NCBI RefSeq assembly: GCF_003096675.1
Contig: NZ_QEKW01000001.1
Coordinates: forward strand, 62,001-126,000
DNA: 64,000 nt
Direction: 5' to 3'
DNA from: Actinomycetospora cinnamomea
Lineage (GTDB): Bacteria; Actinomycetota; Actinomycetes; Mycobacteriales; Pseudonocardiaceae
Shown here: positions 60,119 through 64,000 of the stretch, in pieces
Layout of the letters: each line of letters starts with the position of its first letter
How positions within the stretch are numbered: position 1 is the first letter of the stretch
Position numbers and translations under genes: made by a program
Notes under the pieces: model-generated
Seen by the model: only the letters and a program-made list of their open reading frames with translations
Database searches by the model: none
What the model was told of the DNA's origin: nothing

Positions 60119-60787
60119 GTGGTCGGCACGTCGAGCGGCACGGTCAGGGCGGCGACGTCATGGGTGCGCGAGGCCTACCGGCGCCGCAACCTCGTGCCCG
60201 CGACGGTGCTGGTCGCTGTCCTCGCCGTCGCGAGCATCGTCACCTGGACGATCGTGTTCACCAACTCCACCGCGGGGTCGGTGACCTCCTGCAACCCGTC
60301 ACCGGTGGCCGGCGCCGGCACGCCGCAGTCCGCCGACGCGCTCGACGACACGTCGGCCGCGGCGCCGGGTGATGTGCGCGTGCACGTGCTCAACGGCGCC
60401 GGCCAGCGCGGCCAGGCCCAGCTGGCCGCGGCCGAGCTGGGCGAGCTGGGCATCGCGGAGGCCGCGCCGCCCGACAACGACCCCTTCTACCCCGCGCAGG
60501 ACCTGTCGTGCGTCGGACAGATCCGTTACGGCCCGGAGGGCGCCTCGGCCGCCCGGACGCTGAGCCTGGTCGTCCCGTGCGCCGAGCTCGTGGCCGACCA
60601 GCGCTCGGGCAGCGAGGTCGACCTGGCGCTCGGCGACGACTTCCGCGACATCGCCCCCGGCCAGGAGGTCACCGACGCGCTGCGGGCCCTGGCGCGCCAG
60701 ACGGCCACGGACGGCTCGGGCGCGCCGGACGCGGTGCCCGACGCCGCCACGCTCACCCAGCTGCGCTCGGTCGACTGCAGCACCTAG
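60119..60787 (+). CDS. cei: Envelope integrity protein Cei
   Basis: The 222-residue product has one transmembrane helix at residues 27-46 ([20 protein letters not shown]). The outside part carries a LytR-C-like domain ([30 protein letters not shown]) and two cysteines in SCVGQI and VVPCAEL that may pair. It matches Rv2700, needed for cell envelope integrity and virulence in mycobacteria. GTG 60119 has GGAGGAA five bases before it. It is convergent with suhB (10-nt gap). Confidence 0.9.
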   Translation: MVGTSSGTVRAATSWVREAYRRRNLVPATVLVAVLAVASIVTWTIVFTNSTAGSVTSCNPSPVAGAGTPQSADALDDTSAAAPGDVRVHVLNGAGQRGQAQLAAAELGELGIAEAAPPDNDPFYPAQDLSCVGQIRYGPEGASAARTLSLVVPCAELVADQRSGSEVDLALGDDFRDIAPGQEVTDALRALARQTATDGSGAPDAVPDAATLTQLRSVDCST

Positions 60788-60797
60788 CTCGATCCCG

Positions 60798-61658
60798 CTA
60801 GATCTCTGCGCCGCCCTCGGCGACGAGCAGCTCCGTCAGCGGGCCGGCCAGCGCGGGCGGGGCGACGAGGGTCGCCGCGGTGCCGAGGCCGTCGGGGTCG
60901 GTCCCCGGCAGGCGCACGACGGCGCCGGCCTCCTCGGCGACGAGCCCGCCGGCGGCGACGTCCCACGGGTGCAGCCCGTGCTCGTAGAACGCGTCGAGCC
61001 AGCCGGCGGCGACCGCGCACAGGTCGAGCGAGGCGCAGCCGGTGCGCCGGACGTCACCGAGCCGCGCCGCCACCCGGGCCAGGACCGCCGCCTGACGTTC
61101 CCGCCGGCCGGGGTCGTAGTTGAGCCCCGTGCCGACGACCGCCAGCCCGAGGTCGTCGAGCCCCGAGACCCGCAGGGGCTCGCCGTCGCGTGTCGCCCCG
61201 TGCCCCCGCGCCGCCCGCCACACGCGTCCCGAGACGGGCTCGACGACCGCGCCCGCCACGACACGCCCGTCCACCTCGGCGCCGATCGACACGGAGAACC
61301 ACGGCAGGCCGTGGAGGTAGTTGACGGTGCCGTCGATGGGGTCGACGACCCAGCGGACCTGCCCCGGCGCGGGCGTGCCGCTGGAACCTCCCTCCTCCCC
61401 CAGCACGAGGTCGCCGGGACGGGCCGCGGCGAGGCGCTCGCGGACCAGCGCCTCGCACGCCGTGTCGCCCTCGGTGACGACGTCGGTGGCCGAGCTCTTG
61501 GTGTCGAGCCGCTCGGCGCGCACGGCCCGTTCGCGCACCTCCAGGGCGAGCACGGCGGTCTCGCGTGCGACGCCCTCCGCGAGGTCGGCGAGGGCCGTGG
61601 CATCCACGGGCCCCGGAGCTGCGACGACGTCCGGGCGACGACCCACGGTGTGGTCCAT
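60798..61658 (-). CDS. suhB: Inositol monophosphatase SuhB
   Basis: SuhB dephosphorylates inositol-1-phosphate, which in actinobacteria feeds phosphatidylinositol and mycothiol. The 286-residue enzyme shows the metal site GEEGGSSG (family GEE), the motif [24 protein letters not shown] and the second [17 protein letters not shown] near 235. [11 protein letters not shown] is intact. It is the orthologue of Rv2701c. ATG 61658 is taken as start; a GTG about 20 nt upstream is possible. Confidence 0.93.
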   Translation of the reverse strand: MDHTVGRRPDVVAAPGPVDATALADLAEGVARETAVLALEVRERAVRAERLDTKSSATDVVTEGDTACEALVRERLAAARPGDLVLGEEGGSSGTPAPGQVRWVVDPIDGTVNYLHGLPWFSVSIGAEVDGRVVAGAVVEPVSGRVWRAARGHGATRDGEPLRVSGLDDLGLAVVGTGLNYDPGRRERQAAVLARVAARLGDVRRTGCASLDLCAVAAGWLDAFYEHGLHPWDVAAGGLVAEEAGAVVRLPGTDPDGLGTAATLVAPPALAGPLTELLVAEGGAEI

Positions 61659-61964
61659 CCCGGCATCCGACCACAGCCGGGTGTCCGGGCGGCGACCGTC
61701 CGGCCACCGCCCGGTGAGCGCACCCCGCGGAACCGTTCGTCGACTCGGAATCGATCCTGGTACCCCTTGCGGTGGCTCCCTCACCTCTCCGCGGCCGTGA
61801 GGTGCGACGGACCGTGCCCGTGCTCGTTACAATGGAGCGCAGCCGAGGCGGTACACCGGGTTGGACCGGGGCCTTCGCGCCGTCCCTTCGTCCGGGTGGC
61901 CACATCGGCCCGGGCCCGTTCGATCACCGCACGCCGTGCAGCCGTTCGTCACGAAAGGTCGTCT
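61659..61964. other. Regulatory region between suhB and sigA
   Basis: The 306 nt hold the sigA promoter (-10 TACAAT at 61829-61834) and a leader of about 125 nt. The ribosome site AAAGG lies 7 nt before the GTG at 61965. I see no gene in it. Confidence 0.55.
61829..61834 (+). promoter_or_regulatory. Probable sigA -10 element TACAAT
   Basis: TACAAT fits the housekeeping -10 consensus and stands out in a very GC-rich stretch. No good -35 box is seen 17 bp upstream. The predicted leader to the sigA GTG is about 125 nt. Confidence 0.55.
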
Positions 61965-63374
<1,410 letters not shown>

Positions 63375-63401
63375 GGGGAACCGGACCGGAGCCCGACCCC
63401 T

Positions 63402-63440
63402 GGAGCCCCCCGCGCGACGCACGGTCGCGCGGGGGGCTCC
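63402..63440 (+). terminator. 17-bp perfect hairpin after sigA
   Basis: The arms 63402-63418 (GGAGCCCCCCGCGCGAC) and 63424-63440 pair without mismatch around the 5-nt loop GCACG. It begins 27 nt after the sigA stop. A T-run is absent, as is common for actinobacterial terminators. The stem is far more stable than chance pairing in this composition. Confidence 0.85.
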
Positions 63441-63625
63441 GTCGTCTCCGGGGTCGTGGTCGTCTCCGGGGTCGTGCCGGCGTCGCTCGCGCGACTCCCA
63501 CGGCGGCGCGGGGAGCGTCGTCGGCCGGAGGGCGTCGGGATCCGGGACCTTCGGCCCTGGGACCCCGCCCGCCTCCGAGGCCAGGGTGGCCCGCCTCGGA
63601 CGACACCGGTGTCGAGGAGGACGCG

Positions 63626-63862
63626 ATGGCGACCTACGCCTACCGCTGCCCCGACTGCGGCACCTTCGACCAGTCGCGTCCGATGGGTGAGGCCCCGGAG
63701 TGCGTGGCGTGTCCACGCTGCGCTGCGTCCTCGCCGCGGCAGTGGACGCCTCCGCTGCTCGCCCGGATGAACCCCGCGCTGCGGACGGCGCTCGCGCGGG
63801 AGGAAGCCAGCCGCGACGCACCCGAGGTCGTCACGCGCGCCTCGGGCACCACACGTCGCTGA
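63626..63862 (+). CDS. FmdB-type zinc ribbon protein
   Basis: The 78-residue protein starts MATYAYRCPDCGTFDQSRPMGEAP and has two CxxC pairs (CPDC at 8-11, CPRC near 29-32) forming the FmdB/CxxC_CXXC_SSSS regulatory zinc ribbon. FmdB was named as a regulator of formamidase. GAGGAGG lies five bases before the ATG. The next gene starts an amide/urea channel, which supports a function in amide use. Confidence 0.92.
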   Translation: MATYAYRCPDCGTFDQSRPMGEAPECVACPRCAASSPRQWTPPLLARMNPALRTALAREEASRDAPEVVTRASGTTRR

Positions 63863-63933
63863 CCGGACGTGCGGGCGGGCTCGTGCCGCGCCCCGCCGGG
63901 GGGAACGTCCTCGTCCACTCCAGGGGAGGACCC

Positions 63934-64000
63934 GTGGCCGCTGTCGGTTTGTTCTACGTCGGTGCCGTCCTGTTCGTGAACGGGCTGATGCTCCTCGGCC
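63934..64000 (+). CDS. AmiS/UreI family amide channel (5' part)
   Basis: Only 22 codons are inside the window (VAAVGLFYVGAVLFVNGLMLLG). The sequence equals the first transmembrane helix of AmiS/UreI proton-gated urea and amide channels. GGGGAGGA stands three bases before the GTG. Together with the FmdB gene it begins an amide utilisation operon that continues beyond the window. Confidence 0.85.
   Translation, partial: MAAVGLFYVGAVLFVNGLMLLG

Overview
The window is chromosomal DNA of a very GC-rich actinobacterium, most likely a member of the Pseudonocardiales (Pseudonocardia or Actinomycetospora type). Four things point there: strong GC3 bias, many GTG starts with 4-base stop/start overlaps (ATGA or GTGA), frequent leaderless genes (TAnnnT 6-8 nt before the start codon), and a right half that follows the gene order of Mycobacterium tuberculosis Rv2676c-Rv2703. 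That order is hemQ, hemY, hemE, DUF3000, RNase D, dxs, trmA-like, APC permease, ceoB/ceoC, DUF3159, OB-fold, DUF3710, dut, DUF3093, DUF4193, cei, suhB, sigA. No rRNA, tRNA or CRISPR array was found.

Layout. 1-1645: an Asp23/AmaP envelope-stress operon. 1661-8015: an AsnB-like protein without its Cys nucleophile, the ATP-dependent DNA ligase LigC, an 11-bp tandem repeat, a lipoprotein with an alpha/beta-hydrolase fold but no nucleophile serine, an SDR and a decayed acyl-CoA dehydrogenase. 8249-11334: an RsbW-like ATPase, a TetR regulator, a 22-residue-repeat protein, and an ECF sigma factor coupled to a zinc-finger/Asp23 fusion. 11641-15585: a DUF427 protein and a PRTase-TRSP-StiP-Pelota fusion with a frameshifted HAD gene, a stress cassette known from tellurium-resistance neighbourhoods. 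15772-20867: a Pro/Glu-rich membrane protein, a serine hydrolase, a PASTA protein, and a flavin monooxygenase with a TetR regulator. 20789-25351: a complete oleABCD operon for long-chain olefins. 25728-29732: an MFS transporter and a lineage-specific patch with two WxxD/PIFxAVASxWERR paralogues that share a palindromic promoter motif.

30147-33415: a stand-alone NHEJ polymerase behind an OhrR-type MarR regulator, msrB and small proteins. 33491-53630: the conserved core (haem, DUF3000, RNase D, dxs, TrmA-like, potassium control), with two-component genes and a peptidase/amidohydrolase pair inserted. 53636-56407: an IS110-family element inserted exactly at the DUF3159 stop codon and itself split by a second IS110-family element. 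Both carry a leader in which bridge-RNA guide segments can be read against the element ends. 56406-63374: DUF3159 to sigA. 63626-64000: a FmdB zinc ribbon and the start of an AmiS/UreI channel gene.

The strongest observations are the nested IS110 pair with readable guides, the arm-covarying palindrome ahead of the two paralogues, the multidomain stress fusion, and several proteins that keep their fold but lack the catalytic nucleophile.
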